The notes beneath the pieces were generated by a model. That model did not search any database, was not told where the DNA came from, and worked only from the letters and a program-made list of their open reading frames with translations. Positions 25,544 to 35,304 of a stretch of 64,000 bases of DNA are shown here, piece after piece (the first letter of the stretch is position 1; every line of letters starts with the position of its first letter). The position numbers and the translations under genes were made by a program. This DNA comes from Hymenopellis radicata (taxonomy: Eukaryota > Basidiomycota > Agaricomycetes > Agaricales > Physalacriaceae). Where the stretch lies: positions 62,001-126,000 of the forward strand of contig JADNRX010000072.1 in NCBI GenBank assembly GCA_015501595.1, in the 5' to 3' direction.

Positions 25544-28500
25544 ATGGACCTATCTGCCCTGCTCAATCCTGCCCCACATCTAGATACAGCAAGACTAATA
25601 CCATCACCTTCGACCGCTTATCCCTCTAGCAGTGGCGGGGCACCATCAAGCTCATCTGGTCCAAAAATCCTCACTCCCTCGAACTTGGCTGACCTGTTTA
25701 CTGGAAATTCTACTCCTTCCCGAGTTTATCTTGATGTGGAGGCCACCAGCCGTACCACTCTTTCAAGGCTCTATGTGTACGATGATCTTGACGCCTATGT
25801 GGATTTGCCAGAGACAGGATTTCCTCAGCCCATTGGGTACTTGTTTCACATGGACCCGAAGAATTGGTACAACCCGATGCTTGACTTTGCCTACTCGCGT
25901 GGCCCTCCTTCAGGCCGTACCTTGGCTGGTCAAGTTGATGAGTCCTGCACTCTCTACATTGATGCGCAAACTCGCCTTGACGTCCCGTGCCAGGAGCGTC
26001 ACTATACCTGTAAGTGACCGAGTTTAAGCGCCTCAACTGTGCCCAACTTATATAACTTCAGGCCAAGGCTCAAAGCTTTGCCCAATGGCGGATCAAAATA
26101 CTCTCTGTGAGCCTCATACAAGAGCTACACGAGACGATGTGTCTGCTCGCCTCACTGTTGATCGAGAAAGTCGCGCCGCGTCCTCTTCCCCAAGAGCAGC
26201 CATTTTCAGGAAAACAGCTGCACTTCTTGCTGCTGTTAGACGACATGGATGCCGTGCAGCACAAGACCGAATAGTTCAGCTGCCTCCGTCTGAGCAGATT
26301 GCAGTTGATTTCCTGAAGGCTCATAATGAACGAATTCGTCGCGGTTATAAGCCCAGCATTCAACACTGCGAGGGCCGAATTGTAATGGCAGAATTACATG
26401 ATGAGACGCCTATCTTAACGTGCGCTCAGCCTTTGTATTAGTAAACGACTATCTTATTGATCTCTGCCAGCTGTGAACACTACTGTCTCAAGACGAATCG
26501 CGACCATTTCTGGATGGTAATCGACTGCTCCTATGACATGGAATACTTGGAGGCGGTGTTGGAGGAAGACGATGAAGAGATTACACGTATCGAATCTGAG
26601 GCAGAATCTGCAGGATACGGTCCGTTGGCTACTTGTTCTACAGTGGTGAATTTTTCATCAAAGAGAGTCGTATGCCGTTAGTTCAAACTCTTCCATTTGA
26701 AGCCTGAATCTCATTTTGTTTCTAGCGTTTGACCATCGGGACTCCAATGGTCGACTATATCAGCCTGAAATGATTCATGCCCCTTGCCAGGTGAAATTTC
26801 GGATGTGGGAGCCCACTGCAGAGTATCGCTCTAGGTGCCCATTCATCCTAGTAACTGTTCGAGGCCTTCATGAACACCCTGTACCTCTTCCTCAAAAGAC
26901 GCCTCCTCGTCTGCGGAACGTACTCTTTGATTTATTCCAAAAGACAGGGTCAGATCTGGCAGATCTGACCGCTCGCCGATTCCTTCGCCACCCTATCCTT
27001 CTTAGTTTCCTGAAAGAGGCCTTTCCAACGGCTACCTCAGCGACTCTTGCTGACCTTCATGTCTCTTTAGCTAACCGTGCCCACCTGCGTATGTACATTG
27101 AACAGGTAAAGAAAGGGTTTTATCCCTTTGGTACCGGTTGGAAAGGTGGGTCACGGCCTCTGCGTTCGCTGTTTTATCACTGATCAGTCCTTCAGGAATC
27201 GTTCGTTTAAAAGCTCTCCAGGACGAACATCTACCCTTGGAGGAAAGATACATTCGAAGGATTATCGAACTCGACCCCTCTACTGGAGAAGAGTACACGG
27301 ACGGCCAGGATCATGAACGGGAATCCCTGAAGATAGTACTTTGTATGTATCCAACAGGAAGTCAACGTCTACTGCAGGCATCCTTCGTTCAGAGTGATAT
27401 CGCTTTCAAGCGAGTCATTGGCTATCAAGAGTTTGAGCTCGCTGGCTGGGAGTCGGAATCTCATCAGAGTAAGCGGCTTATTACTAGATCATTTTGTTCC
27501 CTTCACATGTAACACTTCAATCAGGCCTCACCTTCTGCCGTGCATTCGTCACCTCTGAGACAGCGGAGACTCATCTCCGACTGTTAGAAGAAATTGACAG
27601 CGTTCTTGAAGAGGACTGCGGAAAGCGTCTCAGTTTCTATCACCTTCACGCGGCAACTGTGAACTCATTCAAGGAGATGATCCTCTTATGGACCGGGGAT
27701 CATCACCCTGGGCAGGCAAAAGGCGGGTTGTATTCTTGAGTGCTAGTGCATTGGCCTAACGATATCCCTCAGGGCTAGGGCTCTTCCTTCAGAAAAAAGC
27801 ATGGCTATTGCCTTTGCGTCGAGACTTGTGTGACCCCTCCCAGCTAGTCTCTCAACTCTCTATCTATGAACATCTGCGACGCCTCTTTCGAGCCTGTGAG
27901 ATTCATTACTTTCGAAATATCCGCAAATGTCCTGTCATTGAAGAGGTTCGGCAACTCATGCGGGGCCTGTCCTGCCTAGAGCATGCGGACTTTGATGGCG
28001 CATTAGCCAAGATCGAGCAGTTGGGTGGAAAAGCAGGGCGCGATAAGGGATTCATTCATCCTTGGACTGGCTTGGTGACTGAAGATGCTGTTAGACTGGG
28101 CAAAGAACAAGCGTGATAATGTGTTCGTCTTCCCTGGCATCTGTTGGGAGAGAAGCGCAGTGCATCGAGAGATATGGATGGCGGGTCCACGGCACACCAA
28201 CAACGTTGAAATAGCGCATTTTGATGTCAACGAGGAAGGGAGGCGATGCACTCTGTTAAGCGGTCTGGAGAAATCTAGGCGCTACGACCACATGAAGCTG
28301 TTGACGCTTGAGGTACTTGTCCCGGCAGCAGCATCAAATTGTAGGGCACTGAACTTATCTTCAGATCCACGATGTTCATGGCGTTCGCCCATCCTATCGG
28401 GCAGGACATCCCACTGAGAATGCGATTGAGGCATTGCGTAGAAAATGTCAGTCCCAGTTGGTGTAGTTGGGCGAAACTGACAGCATTCGCAGTTGTTATC

Positions 28501-28788
28501 CGCCATAAACAGTTTGAAGCTGAGGACGCCAAGATTCAGACCCACAATGACCAGTGTCGAGCGCTTTGGGATAAGCATACAAATGCATGTAGGAAGCGCG
28601 ACGAAATCCAACAGATCTGCAGGGAGAAAGGCCATCTCAAGACATACCAGCAGAAGTGGGCGACCGCGAACAATGGGGTCGAGCGTACGTACAAGGCGGT
28701 GGTAAAAGAGCTGGCGTTGGGAGAGGCTCTGGACCCCGGCTCGCGTAAAATACCCATACTCACTTCCATAGACGCCTTGCAGATGTAG
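25544..28788 (+). CDS. Mutator-like (MULE) transposase with WRKY/GCM1-type zinc finger
   Basis: Ten exons (25544-26009, 26062-26419, 26471-26676, 26726-27145, 27196-27468, 27525-27722, 27773-28042, 28095-28312, 28365-28446, 28493-28788) give 928 aa in one frame. The N-terminal half has the agaricomycete block YTCQGSKLCPMAD and TRATRDDV, then a zinc-finger pattern C364-x16-C381-x10-H392-x-H394 (ending GLHEHP). The catalytic region has the MULE order: D551 in QSDIAFKRV, D633 in GDHHPGQAKGLGL, a CxxH pair C682/H685 (CEIHYFRNI) and E769 in TNNVEIAH. The C-terminal end is a charged coil. It would bind element ends and cut and paste DNA in the nucleus. Two introns have non-standard donors (GC at 27723, AT at 28043), so the copy may be decaying or domesticated. 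Confidence 0.7.
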
Positions 28789-29112
28789 CTAGCAGGTGTA
28801 AGTTTGACAAAATGCCACTGTCTATTCACATTTCGCATTTGCGGCGCATACATACAGGCAAAGCAACGATTACTGTAAATAGCAGCGCCGTACCACACCG
28901 GGACTGGAAAAAAGCGGGCTCGGACGTTACAGGAGAGGGGTCGGGCAGTCCTGGAAGGAATCGCTCCCTGGCGCGCCGCCACACAGTGATTGATTTCCGG
29001 CTCATCAGCGTGTGTCGAAACACCATTCCGAACATTTAAGAAAATAGAATAAATTTAATTAAGGACAAATACAGGGCTTCAAAACCAGTAAGGGTGTGAT
29101 TCAAAGCGCTAG
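28789..29112. other. Stretch between MULE transposase and COP9 fragment
   Basis: GC-rich patches and an AT-rich tail near 29040. No gene seen; could include the 3' end of the transposon. Confidence 0.35.
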
Positions 29113-29900
29113 GACAGCCCCTCTACCAGTCCAGCATCTGCATTGACCGCGAGGGCGTGCACAGCTGAGATTAGCACCGCTTTCCATGTTACCTTTAATT
29201 TCTGCGGGACGGAGGGCGTGGTCGATGAACCTTTTAGAAAGGATGCTGTACGTAGACAAGTCGACGGCGCGCTCGTCGCGACATAATGAAGCCAAGGCAT
29301 CGATTGGGACCAGCAGGGGCGAGTACAGCACAGGTAACGGTAGCCATCTTACAAGCCGTGAGCTAGATCCAACGCATCAACAGACAGGATATACCGCACG
29401 TGGTGCCGCTCTTCTTCATCAATCTCACCGACATAGCTCAGTTCGTGGTGGCGGCCGGCCGCCTCTAGGAACTTGCGACCGTAGTCACTGAGTCGGGCTT
29501 GGCAGAGTTTGAATCGGGGAAGGACGGCTTTGTCAGTGGTGGAATAGACGAGCGATTGAAGCATGTTTCGGCCTGAACGGAGTGTTCCTCTTCCAAGAAC
29601 AGACGCACTATGCGGATGTATCAAGGCATTGCTTGGGCGTCAGTGAGCGCTCTAATTGTTGGGCACAACAAAGAAGGAGAGCATACCGTTGACTAATTTC
29701 CTTTGAAGATGCTCATCAACACCCTAGCCGACTCACTCCATTCCTCTTCGCTTTCGCATACATCTGCCAGCTGCGACCTGAGTGCGATAGCCTGATAACA
29801 GTAAGGTTCCGTTCCCACTGAGAGGCGGCCTGCTCACCTGCTCCTCGTAGCTCACGGTCTTGGGCCAGCGAGCAGGTCGTCTTGATTCGACAATGGGACA
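29113..29900 (-). pseudogene. COP9 signalosome subunit 4 (CSN4) fragment
   Basis: The minus strand gives, in order, VSYEEQ, a GT-AG intron, ALRSQLADVCESEEEWSESARVL, IRIVRLFLEEEHSVQAE, FKLCQARLSDYGRKFLEAAG, HELSYVGEIDEEER, TVTCAVLAPAGPNR, ASLCRDERAVDLS and FIDHALRPAEIK. These match the central part of CSN4, roughly residues 100-250 of about 400. Several frame changes are needed. Neither the N-terminal quarter nor the PCI domain can be found: after RPAEIK the match stops, and upstream of VSYEEQ the sequence is unrelated. It sits among mobile-element genes, so I read it as a truncated or captured gene copy, and the functional CSN4 should be elsewhere. Confidence 0.7.
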
Positions 29901-30079
29901 ATGACGAGATAACGTTGTTTCTGGCGCTTGGAATTGATGAGGAGCGATATAAGCGAAATGCTTGGGATACTCTTTTCGAGGCCCTAGGAAAGAACGACCA
30001 GGTTAATGTACCGGTAGACAGAAAGATTCACCATCTGGTCGACGTACTGGCCGCAGTGTTTGCCAAGACTGATGACTGA

Positions 30080-30483
30080 ATAAGTCGAGTATCAAACGTC
30101 CAGCCTGGCCGTGAAGGTAAGCGTCTGAAAAAAGCCATTTAGGACTCACACGAAAGCGGAATAGATGCACCGGTCGTCCGCGATGAATCCATGCTAACTT
30201 CCACGGCCTGAACGCGCGCCCGAACCCGTTGTCCTCATTCGGTGCAGCACTCCCTCCAGCACCGAGTCCACAGCGCTCCGTTCTTTTGCTTTCTTGATTC
30301 ATTGCTGGCACGGTTGTCCCACGTACCGTGCCACGCCTTGCAGGAGTGATCGTGGAAGCGGTCAAAGCCACGATCGTGAGTGAAACATGGCAAAACAAAG
30401 GAAAACATACGCCTTTCTTTCAAGCGCTGACCGTCACGCGTCTGGACGCGTTCGCGCCTTTGTTTATTGATTTGTTGAGTGGG
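30080..30483. other. Upstream region of the 87-aa gene
   Basis: No supported gene. An open plus-strand frame at 29882-30079 (WDNDEITLFLALGIDEERYKRN) reads like coding sequence but has no start or splice context. Confidence 0.3.
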
Positions 30484-30492
30484 TATATAAAG
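30484..30492 (+). promoter_or_regulatory. TATA box of small gene
   Basis: tatataaag lies 100 bp before the ATG at 30592, in good position for the short downstream gene. Confidence 0.55.
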
Positions 30493-30591
30493 GCGGCTCC
30501 TGGGTCAGGTGAGCTCAGAAATCACCCCAGCTGCGCGTGCGTTGACATACCCCCAGCTGTTGTGAAGGATTGCGAACCCCAGGCTTCGACG

Positions 30592-30903
30592 ATGCCCCTC
30601 GTGAGCGCGCTGAGCGGCGCCTCCAGGATGACGCGCTCAGCCCTCAAGGCCGCCGTCGCCAGAGTATTCGGCCCAGGCGCTGAGTGAGTCTCGAGTACGA
30701 AAGGCACACAACGCCCTGACCAGACGCGCAGGTACGCTCTCAGAGCTCAAGACGACGGGCAATACGCGCTTAGCGTTGCCATTGAAGACCTTGCGCTCGC
30801 CCGGCACGAGGATCAGGACGACCTCAATCGCAACGAGGACCCCGCCGTGAACAGGCTCCTGGCTTCCCCGGATTTCCTCCAAACCTTAACCACAGAGTCA
30901 TAG
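30592..30903 (+). CDS. Small hypothetical protein (87 aa)
   Basis: Two exons, 30592-30683 and 30732-30903, with a GTGAGT-GCGCAG intron of 48 nt. The protein starts MPLVSALSGASRMTRSALKAAVARVFG and continues with GQYALSVAIEDLALARHED and RLLASPDFLQTL. It is mostly helical with a basic N-terminus and acidic C-terminus. A TATA box stands 100 bp upstream. It lies directly before the SINE-like unit and the dioxygenase gene. I do not recognise the family. Confidence 0.45.
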
Positions 30904-31029
30904 CTGTAAATATGAGGAACTTTTCTATAGTCCTAGCTAAAGGATTATTTTGCTCATTTATTAGCTCTAGCTACTAAGTAGCTAGCCCATGTCGCTATTC
31001 AAGTTCTGACTGTAGAATAATAAAATATG

Positions 31030-31108
31030 TCAATAGCAGGAATTGAACCTGAGACCATGCATATGTAATCAATAAGTCAAATACTTTAACCACTAAGTTA
31101 TAAGTCTT
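31030..31108 (-). mobile_element. tRNA-derived SINE-like unit with A and B boxes
   Basis: On the minus strand taacttagtgg (31100-31090) fits an A box and ggttcaattcc (31049-31039) fits a B box, with tRNA-like spacing. The sequence between does not fold into a good anticodon arm, so it is tRNA-derived and not a tRNA gene. The AT-rich sequence to about 30905 may be its body. Confidence 0.5.
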
Positions 31109-31173
31109 TAATATAGCTACATAATTTTAGCATTTTATATCTATCTCTACCTATACTCAAATCTTAGTCTTCA

Positions 31174-31200
31174 CTTAGGGCAAGCATAGCTTGCCCTAAG
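31174..31200. repeat. Perfect 12-bp stem hairpin
   Basis: cttagggcaagc - ata - gcttgccctaag forms a perfect 12-bp stem with a 3-nt loop. It stands beside the SINE-like unit. Could be the end of a mobile element; no CTRR terminus follows closely, so a Helitron end is not supported. Confidence 0.75.
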
Positions 31201-31269
31201 GAAGGGTTTTATTAGACTATTAGCTTAATTAGACTACTCCCTCAGTATTATTATTTGACGTCTTTCCCC

Positions 31270-31346
31270 ACTCCGCACCCCAACCTCCTAACCTCCCTAA
31301 CTCCTAACCCTAACCTCTCCTAACAAAATCCTAACCTAACCTAACC
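31270..31346. repeat. Degenerate telomere-like C-rich repeat
   Basis: A run of cctaac-type words (cctaaccctaacc, cctaacctaacctaacc) in imperfect tandem. It resembles the fungal telomere strand CCCTAA but is irregular and internal. Confidence 0.5.
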
Positions 31347-31604
31347 TCGGTCCATGTACCTGATCACATGACGTACTGTGCCTGAACATGTGACCTTGAA
31401 TATATGCTCTTAATTATATGCTGTAGCTATACTATAGCTAAAGCTATGATATGAGCAAACATGTCTTTTAGCTGCAGCAATAGAAGTTGCTCATACCTTA
31501 CAACTAGTGGTGAACCACAGACAATTCCTTACCCTCCGCGCCGAACGCTGCCCGTTCATCGAGATCCCCTATCACCCAGAGCCAACGTTCGCCTTCTAAA
31601 CGGA

Positions 31605-33220
31605 TGCGCGCACCAGCCGCGACTGGAGCCCCCAATCCTAAGCGTCGAAAGGTGCCCGTCCCGGTCGTAGCCCCTCAAGTCACGTACGACTACCAGTAAG
31701 CTAAGCCTCCACCCGTACTATACGACACCCTAACACAGCGCACCTAGGCCAGGTCAAAACAGCGCTGACAGATCCCAGCTCACGCTTCCGGCCTCCACGA
31801 AGAAGCCCTCAGAATTTCAGAACCCGCGCGCCCTGCGAAATCACCTCCACCAACAGAGAGGGAAAGCAACACGCGCGGCGCGCGCAGAAACGCTCCGAGC
31901 TCAGACGGGCCTCCTGGCAGAAGACCTTCCGGCAACATCTACCTGGTGGATGGGCCGACAGTTCGCGAAGGCTTCAGCTGCAGCCCTCCGCGCCGCTCAT
32001 ACATGCCTGGAGAAGGCGTGGACCCACCTCGAGGGCATAAGACTCGTTCCCTACAAGGGGTACGCCCTTCTACGCCCAGCCACGCACCAGCACTAATCTT
32101 TATCAGCGTCGCTACGAAATTTCTTGATGCATCGGGTCGCCTCCTGATTTATCGCTCGGAGGTTTCACAGAACGTCTTGGATCTCCTCCCAAAATTCATA
32201 GAGGAGGCTCGGGAATTTGTTGAGGCCTGTACAAGCATGGGCGAGCACAAGATTCAAGGCAATCGACGCGGCAACCACTGGTTCTGCATCGCCGGAGCGG
32301 ACCGCAATAATAAAAAGGTAAGAAATGCCTCTTTTGCTAAACAGGCTCTCAACCCCATGCTAGACCCCTTCGCTCTCCGACTGGCATCGTGACAACAAAG
32401 ACACCATTGAACACTTTTTCAGAAAGGGAACAGCTATGCTCGCTTTCAAGTGAGAAGCGCCTGAGATTTAACGGAGGTGTACTCACTCCTTTTTAGTGGA
32501 ATCGCGAACGACCTCCTCTTGGAGCATTTTCCAGGCGTCGCCCAGCGCTATACCGACTGCAAAGAGTACATGGAGCAGAAGTACTCAATGTCTCCCCAGT
32601 TTGGACTGTTCTGGAACTGGTGTTTGAACGCTGCAAGGTCTGGGGTCAAGCGCGTTCATTGCGACCCACACGTTGATGCAAAGAACCTTGCACTGGGTAT
32701 ATGTATCGTCTTTGTGTATGGTACGCCCAGCTGCCTCACTTCCAGATTTCGGACTAACAGCTGTAAGGATGGTTCAATCACCGCGAAAAGGCATGGCTAG
32801 TGATCTGGGAGGCCGGTATCTGTGTTGAGCTTCCTCCCGGGGTGTTCTTGCTGTATCCCTCTTCACTTTTTTTTCATTTCAACATCGATCTTAAAGGTAA
32901 GCTCGGAATCTTTCTGGTAGTAGTGCTTGTCTTATCAGGATGCAGATGTCGAAATTGTCGCCACTGCAAACGGAGAAGCACCGACGCGTGAAAACTCTTA
33001 CGCGCTTTCGGATCCTGTAGCACGAAGGCCTGAGGTTTCGGAAGAGGATTGGGCAGAGGGAAACGGACGCGGCTCAGTGGTCTGGTTCAACCAGGCGTCA
33101 ATGTTTCAAACCTCAGAGACAGGGTTTGACACCTTAAAGAAAGCCCGTAAGGCACATCATTCTGGGCAGGCTGATAGAGAACGCTGGCTTGGACAAGACG
33201 GAGCATTTTTAAGAACGTAA
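31605..33220 (+). CDS. Candidate TET/JBP-like 2OG-Fe(II) dioxygenase family protein
   Basis: Multi-exon. The N-terminal part is basic with an NLS-like PKRRKVPVP. The middle has ASGRLLIYRSEV and GNHWFCIAGADRN, then GIANDLLLEHFPGV. The core reads RVHCDPHVDAKNLALGICIVFVYG, then across an intron WFNHREKAWLVIWEAGICVELPPGVFLLYPSSLFFHFNID, and ends GRGSVVWFNQASMFQTSETG. H-x-D (HCD), a distal His in FFHFN and an Arg before SVVWF are placed as in double-stranded beta-helix dioxygenases. Basidiomycete TET/JBP homologues are known to be expanded and linked to transposons. Several one-base shifts are needed at exon joins. The fold assignment is my inference; DNA-base oxidation is possible but not shown. 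Confidence 0.45.
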
Positions 33221-33266
33221 TTACAACTGGCAGACTAGGACAAACTCTGCTTTAAACCTCTGTAAC

Positions 33267-34307
33267 CTATTTCTGAGCTACAGGGCATGTGTCACCCTTC
33301 TTAAAATGAGCTAGATGGCCATACCAAGTACGAAGAAGAGAGCAACCCGTGCAACGAACATCAGATGTAGACAGTAGGGCCCAGACATTCTGAGTAACCC
33401 CAACTCTTGAGTTCCACTCAATAAACGCCGCCTTTATAGCTGTCTCTTCTAAGGCCGGGGCCTTATATTCACCACCCTCTGCACCTTCCCCAACTGCCTC
33501 GTCAATCTCCGAAAGCCGAATCGCCCTCAGCGGCACGAAGAGATCAAGATCACCCTTGGATCTAATCAGCAGCATTTGGTTCACTGTGCACTTCGTTGGC
33601 GTCAGAACTGCCGAATTGAATACAGTAGGGAAAGTACCTCTATTACTGACGACCCAGTTCTTACACTCGCCATCAGGAGCGTGTGCAAGAAATCCGGGAG
33701 GACTGAAGACACAGAGGCATACGTCGCAGGTCACAGCGGCACGCGTGGCCAGTAGAAAAGCAGCGGGAGGAACACCAATCTCGGAATCCAAATCACTAAA
33801 AAACTGCCCAAAGTTGGAGTCGAAGAATTGGAGATGCTGTAAGGCGCAGTTCATTCCCAAAGGACGGCCGTAGCGAGCCATGTATGGCGAGAGAGTTGGG
33901 CCATAGAGGGGATGAGATTGAGGGTTAACTGCAGCTGGATGAGATGTATTGTAATAATGGTGGACAAAAACGAACCTTGAAAGACTCCCGTAGCGTAACA
34001 GTTTATGACGAGCTGCACATATTGAATGTCTACCGATAGGCTTAGAAAGGGTGCAATCAGAAAGAATGAAACACGCACCAGGCCTTGCACGATCTAGGGC
34101 ATCCTCCATAGCAAAGAATCCTTGATACCCCATGCGCCGAGGGCGTGGCTTGGGGCGAGACAGTGGGCCTTCTTCCTCTCTTGGACCTGCAAGCAACATG
34201 GCCTCGACTGTGGCCGAATCCCTCTCGTCGCCACGAAGTTGGGACTGCTGGGAGGTGGAGTAGGCAAAATTACGACCGACAAAGGAAGCTCTGACATGGC
34301 AAGGCAA
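33267..34307 (-). CDS. Zinc-finger protein of island, paralogue of 34628-35286
   Basis: Reads as one 346-aa frame, possibly with introns in its 5' half. Two Cys/His clusters are visible: CDVCLCVFSPPGFLAHAPDGEC and CTGCSLLRTWYGHLAHF followed by DTC, each of form C-x2-C-x11/12-H-x5/7-C. Between them are the conserved words NWVVSNRGTF and IEWNSRVGVTQNVWALL. The neighbour at 34628-35286 has the same order of clusters and the matching words TNWPVF and SWNSRLGVPQDVWHL, so they are tandem duplicates. Function is unknown; DNA or RNA binding is the usual role of such clusters. Confidence 0.5.
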   Translation of the reverse strand: MPCHVRASFVGRNFAYSTSQQSQLRGDERDSATVEAMLLAGPREEEGPLSRPKPRPRRMGYQGFFAMEDALDRARPGACFILSDCTLSKPIGRHSICAARHKLLRYGSLSRFVFVHHYYNTSHPAAVNPQSHPLYGPTLSPYMARYGRPLGMNCALQHLQFFDSNFGQFFSDLDSEIGVPPAAFLLATRAAVTCDVCLCVFSPPGFLAHAPDGECKNWVVSNRGTFPTVFNSAVLTPTKCTVNQMLLIRSKGDLDLFVPLRAIRLSEIDEAVGEGAEGGEYKAPALEETAIKAAFIEWNSRVGVTQNVWALLSTSDVRCTGCSLLRTWYGHLAHFKKGDTCPVAQK

Positions 34308-34627
34308 GGGCTCTGGTCATTGCTGACTTGTTGAGCGCGGGTTTATGAAGCACCTGGATCCTTCACAAACGGGTATCCAATAATCAGAGCAGTTATCGGA
34401 GACCACTCATCGCTACAGCCGCGCGCCTCATAGACGTACGGGAAACTAGGAAACCTTTTTTAAAAAGAAGGTAATGGAGAGATCAAGAGAAAGCGTCTTT
34501 ACTCTGGGTAGCGGAGGCACATATTTTCGCGCACATTCTGCGCGTATTCTAAGGGTATTCCTATAGCTTACTTTCTGTACGGCAAGAAGGTGTTCAATTT
34601 CAAGAAAACATGTATGGAGAGCCTATT

Positions 34628-35286
34628 CTACTTCGCAAGCTGAGCACCCTGTTCTCCCACATCTTTACAAGCGCTGCCAACGCCGCTCTCTAAGTGTGCA
34701 ACGTACGCAGAGGGTGAGCGAACAAGGCGACAGGTGGGACACTGAATACAGGCTGTAAATATCAAATGCCACACGTCCTGGGGAACTCCTAGCCTCGAGT
34801 TCCAGCTCATCATCGCTAAACCTATAGGGTGGTCTAAGAACTCGTCGGCCTGTATCTGGTCTCCACGAAGGCCATCCGGAAATGTACGAAGAACAAGTTC
34901 CTCTACATCATCCAGGGTAGAGGTTACAGCACTGACTAGAGGCTATGCTTAGAAAGCTATGAAAAGCAGGACTGATTGAACGTACCGTGCATAAAGACAG
35001 GCCAGTTGGTGCAAGAGCCATGTTCAATATGACCGTGATAGCCTTCTGAACTGAAGGCACACTTGCATGCCTTGCAGACAACGTTAGCAGCACGAATGCG
35101 ATCAAAGGTCTGTGGAGGTAGGCCCAAGGAGGTGTTCAAATCGCGAAGAGCCACACCAGTAGCTAAGTGAAAGAAGTCGAGGTACTCCCAAGGAATCGCT
35201 TCAACGCCCGGATGCATCTTGCCATCGTAGGGTTCCAGTAAAGCATGACTGGGCCCCTGCAAAGTAAAGGCGGGATGGGACAACAT
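34628..35286 (-). CDS. Zinc-finger protein of island, tandem paralogue
   Basis: Two exons, 34986-35286 and 34628-34935, joined by a GTACGT-CTCTAG intron, giving 202 aa with no frame break. Cluster one is CKACKCAFSSEGYHGHIEHG then SC; cluster two is CPTCRLVRSPSAYVAHLESG then SAC. Between them lie TSTLDDVEELVLRTFPDG and AMMSWNSRLGVPQDVWHL. The N-terminus HPAFTLQGPSHALL aligns with HPLYGPTLSPYMARYG of the downstream paralogue. It is transcribed in the same direction as 33267-34307 and 35305-36444, with only 18 bp to the latter. Function unknown. Confidence 0.5.
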
Positions 35287-35304
35287 GATCTCTTGAGAGA
35301 AAGA

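Larger units (their letters stand above)
30904..31604. other. AT-rich repeat-derived spacer
   Basis: Holds the SINE-like unit, the hairpin and the telomere-like run; base composition is clearly more AT-rich than neighbours. No protein-coding gene is supported. Confidence 0.5.

Noticed and set aside
25544..28788. KDZ-type transposase
   Set aside because: The order D, D, CxxH, E and the C/C/H/H zinc finger match MULE transposases; KDZ motifs were not found.
31030..31108. Functional tRNA gene
   Set aside because: A and B boxes fit, but the anticodon arm and acceptor stem do not pair well.
31174..31200. Helitron 3' end
   Set aside because: A hairpin is present but no CTRR end follows within the expected distance and no Rep/helicase gene is seen.
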